From: Deltaproteobacteria bacterium
GTDB taxonomy: Bacteria; Desulfobacterota; UBA8473
Reading direction: 5' to 3'
NCBI GenBank assembly: GCA_030623035.1
Contig: JAUXFK010000031.1
Location: 1-16,565 of the forward strand
DNA length: 16,565 bases
A program made the translations under genes and the position numbers. Position 1 is the stretch's first letter; each line of letters opens with the position of its first letter. The notes below the pieces were generated by a model that searched no databases, was not told the DNA's origin, and saw only the letters and a program-made list of their open reading frames with translations. Positions 7,118 to 14,002 of the stretch are shown piece by piece.

Positions 7118-8452
7118 CTATTTATTTTGTGCAATCCTAATGACCTTTTCAACAACCTCTTTTGCATCCCTTCCTATGATCCTCACCATAGGTTCTTTGC
7201 CTAGATCTCCTTTGTCATAGATCACATCCGGCATTCTTTTTTCTTCTTTTAGGACACCCTCGATTACCCATTTAAGAGAATAACCTTCATCTTTCTTAAT
7301 ATACTCCGGTTCTTTCTTTCTGTCAAAAAAAGTTACATGTAAACCCATATCAATGCATTTTCTTATTGTATCATCCGAGTACTTAATATTCATGGCAGAT
7401 CGAAACTCATTATTAAATCCCATCACCGTCAAAATGATTCTTGCAATATGCGAAGATGCCCCAAATTCCGGATCCGACACAGTGGTAATTCCATCTCCAA
7501 GGCGAATAATACGGCCTGGTATGGCAGCTATATCATCGATTTTATCTGCATAGGGAAGAGCCATACCAAGGTTTGATTGAACTTCCGGCATTAAGTACCC
7601 TATCTTTTTGGCCTTTAACTTCTTGATTGCATCTTTGACATTGGAGATTACGCTGTAGCTTTGCATTTCCCTTAAGATACCTGCATAGGGGTTGACAGGG
7701 CCATACCCCTTACCCAAATCAAGGGAGTTTTTAATGGCAATGGATATAAAATCTTTGGCATTTTTTACTGCCTGATTCACTGTGGATCCTTTTGCGATCT
7801 CTAATGCCAAAAAAGCGGAATAAACACAGCCTGTCCCATGGGTATTCTCAGTGGGAATCCTGTCAGAGTCGTATTCAAAATACTCTTCCCCATTAAAGAG
7901 TATATCTACCGATCTGCCAGGTAAATGCCCACCTTTAATCAAGACATTCCTTGCCCCTCTTTTAAAAATATCCAGGGCAGCTTCCTTCATTTCCTCAGTA
8001 TTTTCAACTTTCCTGCCCCATATCTTTGAGGCCTCATGAAGATTTGGTGTAATGAGGAAGGCCAGAGGGATCAATTCTCTTTTAAGGGTGTCCAATGCAT
8101 CCTCACAGAGTATCGACCTTCCTCCCTTGGCTACCATAACGGGGTCTACGATGAGTTTTTCTACCGTATATTCCCTAACCTTGTCGGCAACAACCCGAAT
8201 TACATCAGAGTTAACCAACATCCCGGTCTTCACAGCATCAACACCTATATCTGTAACAACAGAAACAATCTGTCTCTCTATAAACTCAATGGGGATGGGA
8301 TATATATCTTGAACACCTAAAGTGTTTTGGGCTGTCAGAGCAGTAATTACACTCATTCCAAACCCTCCTAAAAGGGCGATGGTCTTTAAATCTGCCTGTA
8401 TTCCAGCCCCCCCTCCGGAATCAGACCCTGCTATTGTGAGTATCCTCTTCAT
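7118..8452 (-). CDS. thiDN: Bifunctional HMP/HMP-P kinase and ThiN-type thiamine-phosphate synthase
   Basis: 444 aa with two domains. Residues about 1-260 are ThiD: GSDSGGGAGIQADLKT near the N-terminus, VDPVMVAKGG, TPNLHEA and the anion-hole motif THGTGCVYSAF. ThiD phosphorylates HMP twice to HMP-PP. Residues about 270-440 are ThiN (AIPGRIIRLGD, then CIDMGLHVTFFDRKKEPE), which replaces ThiE by coupling HMP-PP to the thiazole phosphate. The fusion therefore carries HMP through to thiamine monophosphate, directly upstream of thiC. AAGGA lies about 11 nt before the ATG. The upstream gap of 224 nt is largely repeat element A, so a promoter in the usual place may be missing and transcription may come through from hemA. 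Confidence 0.96.
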   Translation of the reverse strand: MKRILTIAGSDSGGGAGIQADLKTIALLGGFGMSVITALTAQNTLGVQDIYPIPIEFIERQIVSVVTDIGVDAVKTGMLVNSDVIRVVADKVREYTVEKLIVDPVMVAKGGRSILCEDALDTLKRELIPLAFLITPNLHEASKIWGRKVENTEEMKEAALDIFKRGARNVLIKGGHLPGRSVDILFNGEEYFEYDSDRIPTENTHGTGCVYSAFLALEIAKGSTVNQAVKNAKDFISIAIKNSLDLGKGYGPVNPYAGILREMQSYSVISNVKDAIKKLKAKKIGYLMPEVQSNLGMALPYADKIDDIAAIPGRIIRLGDGITTVSDPEFGASSHIARIILTVMGFNNEFRSAMNIKYSDDTIRKCIDMGLHVTFFDRKKEPEYIKKDEGYSLKWVIEGVLKEEKRMPDVIYDKGDLGKEPMVRIIGRDAKEVVEKVIRIAQNK

Positions 8453-8486
8453 CTCAAAGAATCCTTCATTAAAAAAACTGCATTAT

Positions 8487-8677
8487 TTGTAACAGCTTAG
8501 CTTTTTTAAATTTTAGTTGCTAAGGCGGTGGTCAAATTTTAACGCGTGCAACTGTTTGAACATCTAAGTGAGTTAAGAAAGAACAGTGGGAAAGATGCGA
8601 GTTCTGCACGGGTTAAAATTTGATTGCCGTTGAAGCTTGGCAGTGTTTTCTGTTTCATAAGGCTAAAATAATACCAT
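8487..8677 (+). repeat. Palindromic repeat element, copy A (internally deleted)
   Basis: It begins TTGTAACAG and ends CTAAAATAATACCAT, the same ends as copy D. Core arms TCAAATTTTAAC (8532-8543) and GTTAAAATTTGA (8612-8623) pair perfectly. Compared with D, about 80-90 bp are missing between GGGAAAG and GATGCGAG, removing the inner right arm. It fills most of the hemA-thiDN gap and its right end touches the hemA stop codon (8677-8679). Confidence 0.85.
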
Positions 8678-9939
8678 TATTTTAGGTTGAAAAGATTTCT
8701 TATTGCATCGATATAGTAATCCCTCCTGCGCGTATTCTCCTGTCTTTTTAACTGAGTCAATGGGCTATGAAGGATCTTATTAATAATCGAAGAGGTCAGG
8801 TTATCCAACAGTTCTCTGTCGAGCTGCGAGTTTCCATTCAAACCGGAGATAGTCCTTTCTACCTCCTTCTTTCGTATATCCTCGAGACTTTCCTTTAATG
8901 AGATAATTGTAGGGACAACACTTAAACTCTTCAACCATCTATCAAATTGGTCTACCTCCCTCTCGATTATCCTTTCAGCCTTTTTTGCCTCTTCTCTTCG
9001 TGCCTTTATATTGGCATCAACGACACCTTGAATGTCATCGATATCGTAAAGATAGACATTGTCAATGTTGTTTATTCTGGGATCAATATCTCGAGGTACA
9101 GCAATATCAATGAGAAAGATTGGTTTGTACTTTCGTATCTTAAGGGATCTTACGACATCATCATACCCTATCGTATAATGAGGAGAACTGGTAGAACTTA
9201 TCACAATATCGACCTGATCAAGGAAAAGGGCCAAATCTTCAAAAACAATGGGTCTGCCGACAAACTCATCTGCTAACTTTACCGCTTTAGAATGCGTCCT
9301 GTTTGCGATTAATATCTCCTTAACCCCATTGTTCATCAGATGGCGGGCTGCCAGTTCAGACATCTCACCGCTACCGATAAGCATAACGACCTTATCTTTT
9401 AAATCATCAAAAATCTTTTTCGCCAGTTCAACGGCAGCAAAGCTTATAGACACAGCAGAAGTTGCGATCATACTCTCTGTTCTCACCTTCTTACCAACGG
9501 AAAATGCCTTGTGGAAGAACTTATGCATGATCAGTCCTGATGTCTTATACTTATTTGCCATACTGTAGGCATCCTTTAACTGGCCTAAGATCTGAGGTTC
9601 TCCCACAATCATTGAATCCAAACTGGAAGCAACCTTGAAGATATGTCTAACAGCATCATAAGACTCGTATGAATACAGGCAGGAATCCAATTGCTGTTTT
9701 GATACGTTATGATAAAAAGACAAAAAATCCTTTACCTCATTTATCCCTTTTTCAGGATCCTTTGTGACTGCTATGACTTCTACCCGGTTACATGTAGAAA
9801 GTATCAAACCTTCGCTGATATAAGAGAGGTCTGTTACCTTTTTCAGGGGCTCTTCAATGGCATCTGATGGGAAATGAAGTCTTTCCCTCATTTCAATGGG
9901 AGCTGTTTTATGGTTTAGACCGACTACAATGATATCCAT
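8677..9939 (-). CDS. hemA: Glutamyl-tRNA reductase (first step of C5 tetrapyrrole synthesis)
   Basis: 420 aa, normal for the family. It reduces Glu-tRNA(Glu) to glutamate-1-semialdehyde with NADPH. The catalytic cysteine is C50 in LSTCNRVE, and VGLNHKTAP lies at the N-terminus. The substrate-binding stretch VASSLDSMIVGEPQILGQ and the Rossmann motif LIGSGEMSELAARHL (about 190) are intact, as is the C-terminal dimerisation helix region (EVDQFDRWLKSL onward). The Shine-Dalgarno is weak (GGG only). It follows the ccsA-like gene by 299 nt, a gap mostly taken by repeat element B. The order siroheme gene, ccsA-like, hemA on one strand is a recurrent tetrapyrrole cluster. HemL and hemB/C are not in the window. 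Confidence 0.97.
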   Translation of the reverse strand: MDIIVVGLNHKTAPIEMRERLHFPSDAIEEPLKKVTDLSYISEGLILSTCNRVEVIAVTKDPEKGINEVKDFLSFYHNVSKQQLDSCLYSYESYDAVRHIFKVASSLDSMIVGEPQILGQLKDAYSMANKYKTSGLIMHKFFHKAFSVGKKVRTESMIATSAVSISFAAVELAKKIFDDLKDKVVMLIGSGEMSELAARHLMNNGVKEILIANRTHSKAVKLADEFVGRPIVFEDLALFLDQVDIVISSTSSPHYTIGYDDVVRSLKIRKYKPIFLIDIAVPRDIDPRINNIDNVYLYDIDDIQGVVDANIKARREEAKKAERIIEREVDQFDRWLKSLSVVPTIISLKESLEDIRKKEVERTISGLNGNSQLDRELLDNLTSSIINKILHSPLTQLKRQENTRRRDYYIDAIRNLFNLK

Positions 9940-10003
9940 TTAATAACCCGTATCCCGCAAAAAAAGAAAAATGGTTATTGACTTCTCTTTGCAAAAAATC
10001 GGT

Positions 10004-10208
10004 CTCAGCAAAGGTGGTCACATTATAACCCGTGCAAAACTCGCTAGTTAGTGAGCATAAAGAAAGAACAGTATTGATCATTTGAACTAGACAGTCACAA
10101 ATTTATCTGTTAAGACTCACAACCAAGAAACAATCTCCTGTTCTTTCTTAACGCTCACTACACTGCTCAAACAGCTGCATGCGTTATAATGTGACCACCT
10201 TTGCTGAG
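10004..10208 (-). repeat. Palindromic repeat element, copy B (perfect 26-bp terminal inverted repeats)
   Basis: Terminal repeats at 10004-10029 and 10183-10208 are identical in inverse over 26 bp, starting CTCAGCAAAGGTGGTCAC. Inner arms (GTGAGCATAAAGAAAGAACAG near 10041-10061, and its partner from 10138) extend the palindrome to about 58-60 bp per side around a unique centre. It is in the opposite orientation to copies A and D and lacks their outer shell. It lies between ccsA-like and hemA. No clear target duplication was seen. Confidence 0.88.
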
Positions 10209-10238
10209 TTTACTCAATAGCCATTAATAAAAAATCTA

Positions 10239-11057
10239 TCACCTTTCATAAGAATGAAGCCCCGAACACATGGTATTTATTCCAAGGAAAGAGAACATAA
10301 CCGCAAAAAAGCCAATGATTGCAAAGACAGCGGCCCGTTTCCCTCTCCAACCCATATTTATCCTCCCATGCAATAATACTGCATAAAAGACCCATGTCAG
10401 CAATGTCCATACTTCCTTTGCATCCCAGTTCCAGAAAGAACCCCAGGCAAACCTCGCCCATATTGAACCTGAAATCATTGCAAGGGTCAGTAAAGGGAAT
10501 CCTATTGTGAGACAGTAGTGGTTTATATCGTCTAATAACTTTAAAGAAGGCAACCTATAGTATAAAGAACCGATCCGTTTTGACTTTATCTGGTATTCCT
10601 GTATCAGGTACATTACCCCGGCACAGAAAGCAAGGGCAAAGATCGCATTGCCCACAAAAGCCAGGATGACATGAATCGGAAGCCATGTGCTCTTTAATAT
10701 TGATGGCAGAGGCCCAATCTCTTTGGAAAAAGCAGCCGATATAACAATAAGTATCAATGCAAGGGGCGAGATGAAAGAGCCAAGAACATCTATCTTATAT
10801 TTAAATTGGACGATTAGATAGAGACACACGATTGCCCATGCCAGAAACGAAGGTGCCTCATGGAGGTTGGTGATGGGGATGTATCCGGCCTCAAAATATC
10901 TCAAGGTCAAGCTTATTGTATGGAAAACAAAACCACTGAATAGAAAAGTTGTAGCAATCTTAGAAATAAAGGGTTTCTGTCTGAGTAAGTATAGTAAAAA
11001 AATCAATGTCCCTGCTAAATAAAATATAAGTACCGCTTTAAAAAAGAATATATTCAT
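10239..11057 (-). CDS. ccsA: CcsA/HemX-type cytochrome c assembly membrane protein
   Basis: 272 aa, about eight hydrophobic helices. Diagnostic is the tryptophan-rich heme-handling segment WGSFWNWDAKEVWTLL in the C-terminal third, followed by LHGRINMGWRGKRAA. Family histidines that could ligate heme are visible (FVFHTISLTLR, WLPIHVILAF, LHEAPSFLAWA). CcsA works with CcsB/ResB in System II to move heme across the membrane and attach it to apocytochrome c; shorter HemX-type relatives beside hemA may instead affect HemA level. The gene lies 17 nt after the precorrin-2 dehydrogenase gene and upstream of hemA, which fits either role. No CcsB/ResB is in the window. Family assignment is strong, the precise role less so. 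Confidence 0.88.
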   Translation of the reverse strand: MNIFFFKAVLIFYLAGTLIFLLYLLRQKPFISKIATTFLFSGFVFHTISLTLRYFEAGYIPITNLHEAPSFLAWAIVCLYLIVQFKYKIDVLGSFISPLALILIVISAAFSKEIGPLPSILKSTWLPIHVILAFVGNAIFALAFCAGVMYLIQEYQIKSKRIGSLYYRLPSLKLLDDINHYCLTIGFPLLTLAMISGSIWARFAWGSFWNWDAKEVWTLLTWVFYAVLLHGRINMGWRGKRAAVFAIIGFFAVMFSFLGINTMCSGLHSYER

Positions 11058-11074
11058 TATTGTAATCCTAATAT

Positions 11075-11737
11075 CTAAAAAACTATATTCAGCTCTCTTA
11101 ATGAATAATCCTCACCCAGGATATCAATGAGGACCCTATTCACCTCTTCTTCCTTTCCTTCTCTAATATAATCAAGTATGTCCGAATCTATCAATCTGTA
11201 GAAAGTCATTCTGTTCACCTCTGAGTCACTGCTTATCTTTAAAAGCTTCTCGCGTATGGCACCCATTAGAATAAGGAATAAACCGTACTCTTCTCCATAA
11301 GCTGTCTCAAGCTCTTTTTTTAGCCTCTTTGCAAGTGCAGGGCTTTTGCCGCTGGTGGAGATGGTTATAACCAGATCCTCTCTATGTACCACTGATGGCA
11401 CGATAAAATTGCACATCTGTGGCATATCAACAACATTAAAGAGAACCCCCCTTCTTTTTGCTTCTTCAGCCGCCTTTGCATTTATATTTGAATCATTGGT
11501 TGCACAGAAAACAACAAAGGCATCCTCAATGTCTCCACTTTGGTACTCTCTGCACACATTTTTGATCTTTCCCAGGGATTGAAGCTCTTTCAGCCCCGGG
11601 GTTAAAAAAGGGCTGATAACAGTAACTCCTCCCCCGCATTTTAAAAGTGACTCCACCTTCCTCTGCGCAACCCTTCCACCACCCAATACAACACATCTTT
11701 TATCGGTTATATCAACATTTATCGGGTAGTATTTCAT
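11075..11737 (-). CDS. Precorrin-2 dehydrogenase (siroheme synthase N-terminal type)
   Basis: 220 aa, corresponding to the CysG N-terminal/Met8/SirC module without the methyltransferase half. The NAD-binding motif VVLGGGRVAQRKVESLL is at residues 17-33; FCATNDSNINAKAAEEAKR and NVVDMPQMCNFIVPS follow, with the family's TISTSGKSPALAKRLKKELE. It oxidises precorrin-2 to sirohydrochlorin; whether it also inserts iron, as Met8 does, cannot be told. GGAAGG lies 5 nt before the ATG. It is the first gene of the tight pair with ccsA-like, with hemA next. Upstream lies a 413-nt non-coding stretch with a large palindrome, so this gene is a candidate for a transcription start. Confidence 0.93.
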   Translation of the reverse strand: MKYYPINVDITDKRCVVLGGGRVAQRKVESLLKCGGGVTVISPFLTPGLKELQSLGKIKNVCREYQSGDIEDAFVVFCATNDSNINAKAAEEAKRRGVLFNVVDMPQMCNFIVPSVVHREDLVITISTSGKSPALAKRLKKELETAYGEEYGLFLILMGAIREKLLKISSDSEVNRMTFYRLIDSDILDYIREGKEEEVNRVLIDILGEDYSLRELNIVF

Positions 11738-11786
11738 TCAAACCTTCCATATAGAGACCTTTTAAAATACAAAACATTTTCGACGA

Positions 11787-12105
11787 CAAGGCCAACATGC
11801 CTTTAAAATGCTTCAAAATGTGAAAAATTGTAATTGTTTAGCCGGATAATGATTTTGATGGTCTTTGACGAACATCTTTGAGTTATTTTGTTAAAGATTC
11901 AAATAAAGCGAAGCGAAAAATTGCAAATTGTTTGAGGGAGCTTGCGAGCAAGTTTTTTGCAATTTAGCGTAGCGAATGTAGAATCTTCAAAATGAGTCAA
12001 ATCGTGAGAAAAAGACCATTCAAATCATAAAATCTCGTTAGCCCCTTAAAATGTCCAAACAATTGCGAAAAATTGCTTTTAAGCGAGCATGACATCGTCT
12101 TTCGA
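11787..12105. repeat. Large imperfect palindrome (about 150-bp arms), unrelated to copies A-D
   Basis: The 413-nt gap 11738-12150 has no gene. It is dominated by nested inverted repeats centred near 11946: CTTGCGAGCAAG at the apex (11941-11952), AAATTGCAAA (11918-11927)/TTTGCAATTT (11956-11965), AAGATTC/GAATCTT, and GATGGTCTTT/AAAGACCATT further out. The outermost similarity is around CATGCC/GAGCATG. The arms diverge by small indels. It could be a degenerate mobile palindrome or an RNA structure between fmdB and the siroheme gene. Confidence 0.75.
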
Positions 12106-12150
12106 CACTCATCTTGAATTCGTTTCAAAGTTATGCATTTTTCAGGTTAT

Positions 12151-12369
12151 TTAATGGCACGAACCACAGTTGCTCGACGAGCAAGTGCCACAGCCACTGG
12201 ATTCGACTGAACTTGAATAATTCCCATCATTTTTGAAGCTGAAAGTTGAAAGCAGCTTTTCAACATCCGCACTTTTACATACCGGACAATTCACCTCATA
12301 TGAACTCCCCAATACCAACTCTTCAAACTCTTCTTTGCAACGCTCACATCTATATTCGTAGATCGGCAT
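12151..12369 (-). CDS. FmdB-family small zinc-ribbon protein
   Basis: 72 aa. The N-terminus MPIYEYRCERCKEEFEEL and the second knuckle NCPVCKSADVEKLLSTFSF are diagnostic of the FmdB/CxxC_CXXC_SSSS regulatory-protein family, with C-x2-C...C-x2-C for one zinc ion. The tail is Ser/Gly/Cys rich (SSGCGTCSSSNCGSCH), with additional Cys and a terminal His that may bind metal. The family is often called a putative regulator after the formamidase gene neighbour FmdB, but its function is not settled. AGGAGG precedes the ATG with a 9-nt spacer. It lies downstream of larC across repeat element C. A link with Ni or Zn handling is only suggested by neighbours. Confidence 0.92.
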   Translation of the reverse strand: MPIYEYRCERCKEEFEELVLGSSYEVNCPVCKSADVEKLLSTFSFKNDGNYSSSVESSGCGTCSSSNCGSCH

Positions 12370-12417
12370 CTTATTTAACCTCCTTTTCTTAACAACAGGC
12401 TCTTTAAAAAAACCGTT

Positions 12418-12495
12418 TTATTTTAGCCTTATAAAACAGAAAGCACTGGCCAAGCTTCAACGGCAATCAAATTTAAAAAAGCTAAACTGTTACAA
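12418..12495 (-). repeat. Palindromic repeat element, copy C (outer shell only, core deleted)
   Basis: Read on the minus strand, TTGTAACAG... GCTTTTTTAAA joins directly to TTTGATTGCCGTTGAAGC and ...CTAAAATAA. These are the two outer flanks of copies A and D with the palindromic core removed. The junction falls on AAATTT shared by both sides, as expected of a microhomology deletion. Orientation is opposite to A and D. Confidence 0.8.
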
Positions 12496-12501
12496 AAACC
12501 T

Positions 12502-12552
12502 TTAGCGGACAAGACGAAATATAACTTTCCAGCGTAAAGTGGGCTTTTTCAT
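12502..12552 (-). CDS. 16-codon ORF translationally coupled to larC; possibly a truncated gene
   Basis: The ATG at 12552 overlaps the larC stop (ATGA) and is preceded by AAAGGAGG with a 7-nt spacer, an ideal initiation region, although those bases also encode the last larC codons. The peptide is MKKPTLRWKVIFRLVR then TAA. Repeat element C begins 6 nt after the stop. The basic-hydrophobic start resembles the first residues of a membrane protein, so this may be the stub of a gene cut off by the element. It may equally be fortuitous. Confidence 0.35.
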   Translation of the reverse strand: MKKPTLRWKVIFRLVR

Positions 12553-13715
12553 GACAGAGCCTCCTTTATTACCTCACTATAAACCCTCTTTAACGGAACA
12601 TTTCTTTCTTTTGCTATTCTCTTGCAATCTTCGTACTCCGGCGATATGTTCACTATCTTATCTCTTTCCTGGCAAATCTTTACATGGACTTTTCCAAACC
12701 TCGTCTCGACCTCTTTAACCTCCCTTTTTAGCTTCAACCTCTCCATTTCAAAATAACGAACACCAAAGGATGTTGTCTCTTCAAATATAGAATGAATCAT
12801 CCGCAACCTTTTCTCCTCATGGCAAATCACCCTGAGAAGTAAGCCGGGCCTGTTCTTCTTCATCTGAACAGGCGATAGAGACACATCCAATGCCCCTTGC
12901 TCAAAGAGCCTTTCCATCAAAAAATCATAGATCTCCGGACTCATATCATCGATGTTCGTCTCGATTACAGTTACTCTGTCAACCTCTTTTTCTCTTTCAT
13001 CTTCTCCCAAAATAAGCCTGAGAAGATTCGGAATCTCTTTAAATTCTTTGTCCCCCACCCCGTAGCCGATACTCTTAATCCTCATGGAAGGCATCCTGCC
13101 AAAATCTTCTGCAAGGGTGCGGATTATAGCTGCCCCCGTTGGTGTAACCAGCTCTCCTTTGATACCGGTTTCATAGACTGGTTTACCCTTAAGTATCTCC
13201 AGGGTAGCGGGTACCGGCACAGGTAATCTACCATGCCGGCAATTCACAAAACCTGAACCAAGAGGGATCCTTGAGGCGTAGATTCGGTCGATCTCAAAAT
13301 AGGTTATCCCAACGATCGACCCTACGATATCAACAATAGAATCAACAGCACCTACCTCATGGAAATACACACTGTCAACATCCACCTTGTGGATTTTCGC
13401 TTCCGCTTGTGCCAGAGTAGCGAATACTTTAATGCTTAATTCCTTGACTTCTTTATCTAAAGAGCTTCCTTCAATCAGGCGTCTGATATCAGAAAAGCTT
13501 CGGTGAAGGGTATCTTCTTGTTTTAGAATCACCTTTACCTTAGAGCCGTTAATATTCATTCTCTGGTCAGCAGTACAGACGATCTCATACCCACCCAGAG
13601 AAAGCTTCCTTAATTCATCCTCTACTGTGGTCTTTGGAAGCCCCAAATCAAGCAAGGCGCCCAGTACCATATCTCCGCTAATTCCGGAAAAGCAATCAAA
13701 ATAGGCTATATTCAT
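12549..13715 (-). CDS. larC: LarC, nickel insertion protein for the nickel-pincer cofactor
   Basis: 388 aa. LarC inserts Ni into the bis-thiocarboxylated pyridinium mononucleotide, the last step of the cofactor of lactate racemase and relatives. The start ATG 13715 gives the conserved MNIAYFDCFSGISGDMVLGALL; a TTG 14 codons upstream lies inside repeat D and adds nonfamily residues. The His/Glu-rich motif FHEVGAVDSIVDIVG (H119, E120), ASRIPLGSGFVNCRHGRLPVP, ELVTPTGAAI and the C-terminal ETNIDDMSPEIYDFLMERL are all present. In Lactobacillus plantarum larC needs a ribosomal frameshift; here it is one uninterrupted frame. Element D ends 4 nt before the ATG, leaving only AAGG almost touching it, so initiation may be weak or depend on coupling. 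Confidence 0.95.
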   Translation of the reverse strand: MNIAYFDCFSGISGDMVLGALLDLGLPKTTVEDELRKLSLGGYEIVCTADQRMNINGSKVKVILKQEDTLHRSFSDIRRLIEGSSLDKEVKELSIKVFATLAQAEAKIHKVDVDSVYFHEVGAVDSIVDIVGSIVGITYFEIDRIYASRIPLGSGFVNCRHGRLPVPVPATLEILKGKPVYETGIKGELVTPTGAAIIRTLAEDFGRMPSMRIKSIGYGVGDKEFKEIPNLLRLILGEDEREKEVDRVTVIETNIDDMSPEIYDFLMERLFEQGALDVSLSPVQMKKNRPGLLLRVICHEEKRLRMIHSIFEETTSFGVRYFEMERLKLKREVKEVETRFGKVHVKICQERDKIVNISPEYEDCKRIAKERNVPLKRVYSEVIKEALS

Positions 13716-13718
13716 ACC

Positions 13719-13998
13719 TTGTAACAGTTTAGCTTTTTTAAATATTAGTTGCTTCAACGGTGGTCAAATTTTAACGCGTGTAACTGTTTGAACATCTTAG
13801 TGAGCGTTAAGAAAGAACAGGGGGAAAGCCTCGTTGTTCTAAGATGTTAATCGTTCCAAAGCTTATCGGCTAAATTTAATAGCTGAATGCTGTTCTTTCT
13901 TTATGCTCTCTTAGATGCGAGTTCTGCACGGGTTAAAATTTGATCGCCGTTGAAGCTTGGCCAGTGCTTTCTGTTTCATAAGACTAAAATAATACCAT
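13719..13998 (+). repeat. Palindromic repeat element, copy D (fullest copy)
   Basis: The outer ends are TTGTAACAG (13719) and CTAAAATAATACCAT (to 13998). Arms 13751-13820 and 13890-13956 are inverse copies, from GCTTCAACGG inward through TCAAATTTTAAC (13764-13775)/GTTAAAATTTGA (13932-13943) to AAGAAAGAACAG/CTGTTCTTTCTT. The unique centre has a further pairing possibility. It spans almost the whole larB-larC gap: 4 nt from the larB stop and 3 nt from the larC ATG. Confidence 0.88.
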
Positions 13999-14002
13999 AC
14001 CT

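Noticed and set aside
8453..8676. TPP riboswitch upstream of thiDN
   Set aside because: No CTGAGA or ACCTGATCTGG-like segments on the minus strand; the interval is repeat element A.
13716..13757. Fourteen-codon upstream extension of larC from a TTG
   Set aside because: It lies wholly in repeat D and adds MKQLIFKKAKLLQG before the conserved MNIAYFDCFSGISGDM start.
8487..13998. CRISPR array
   Set aside because: The repeats are few, far apart, long, palindromic and separated by genes; there are no regular spacers.
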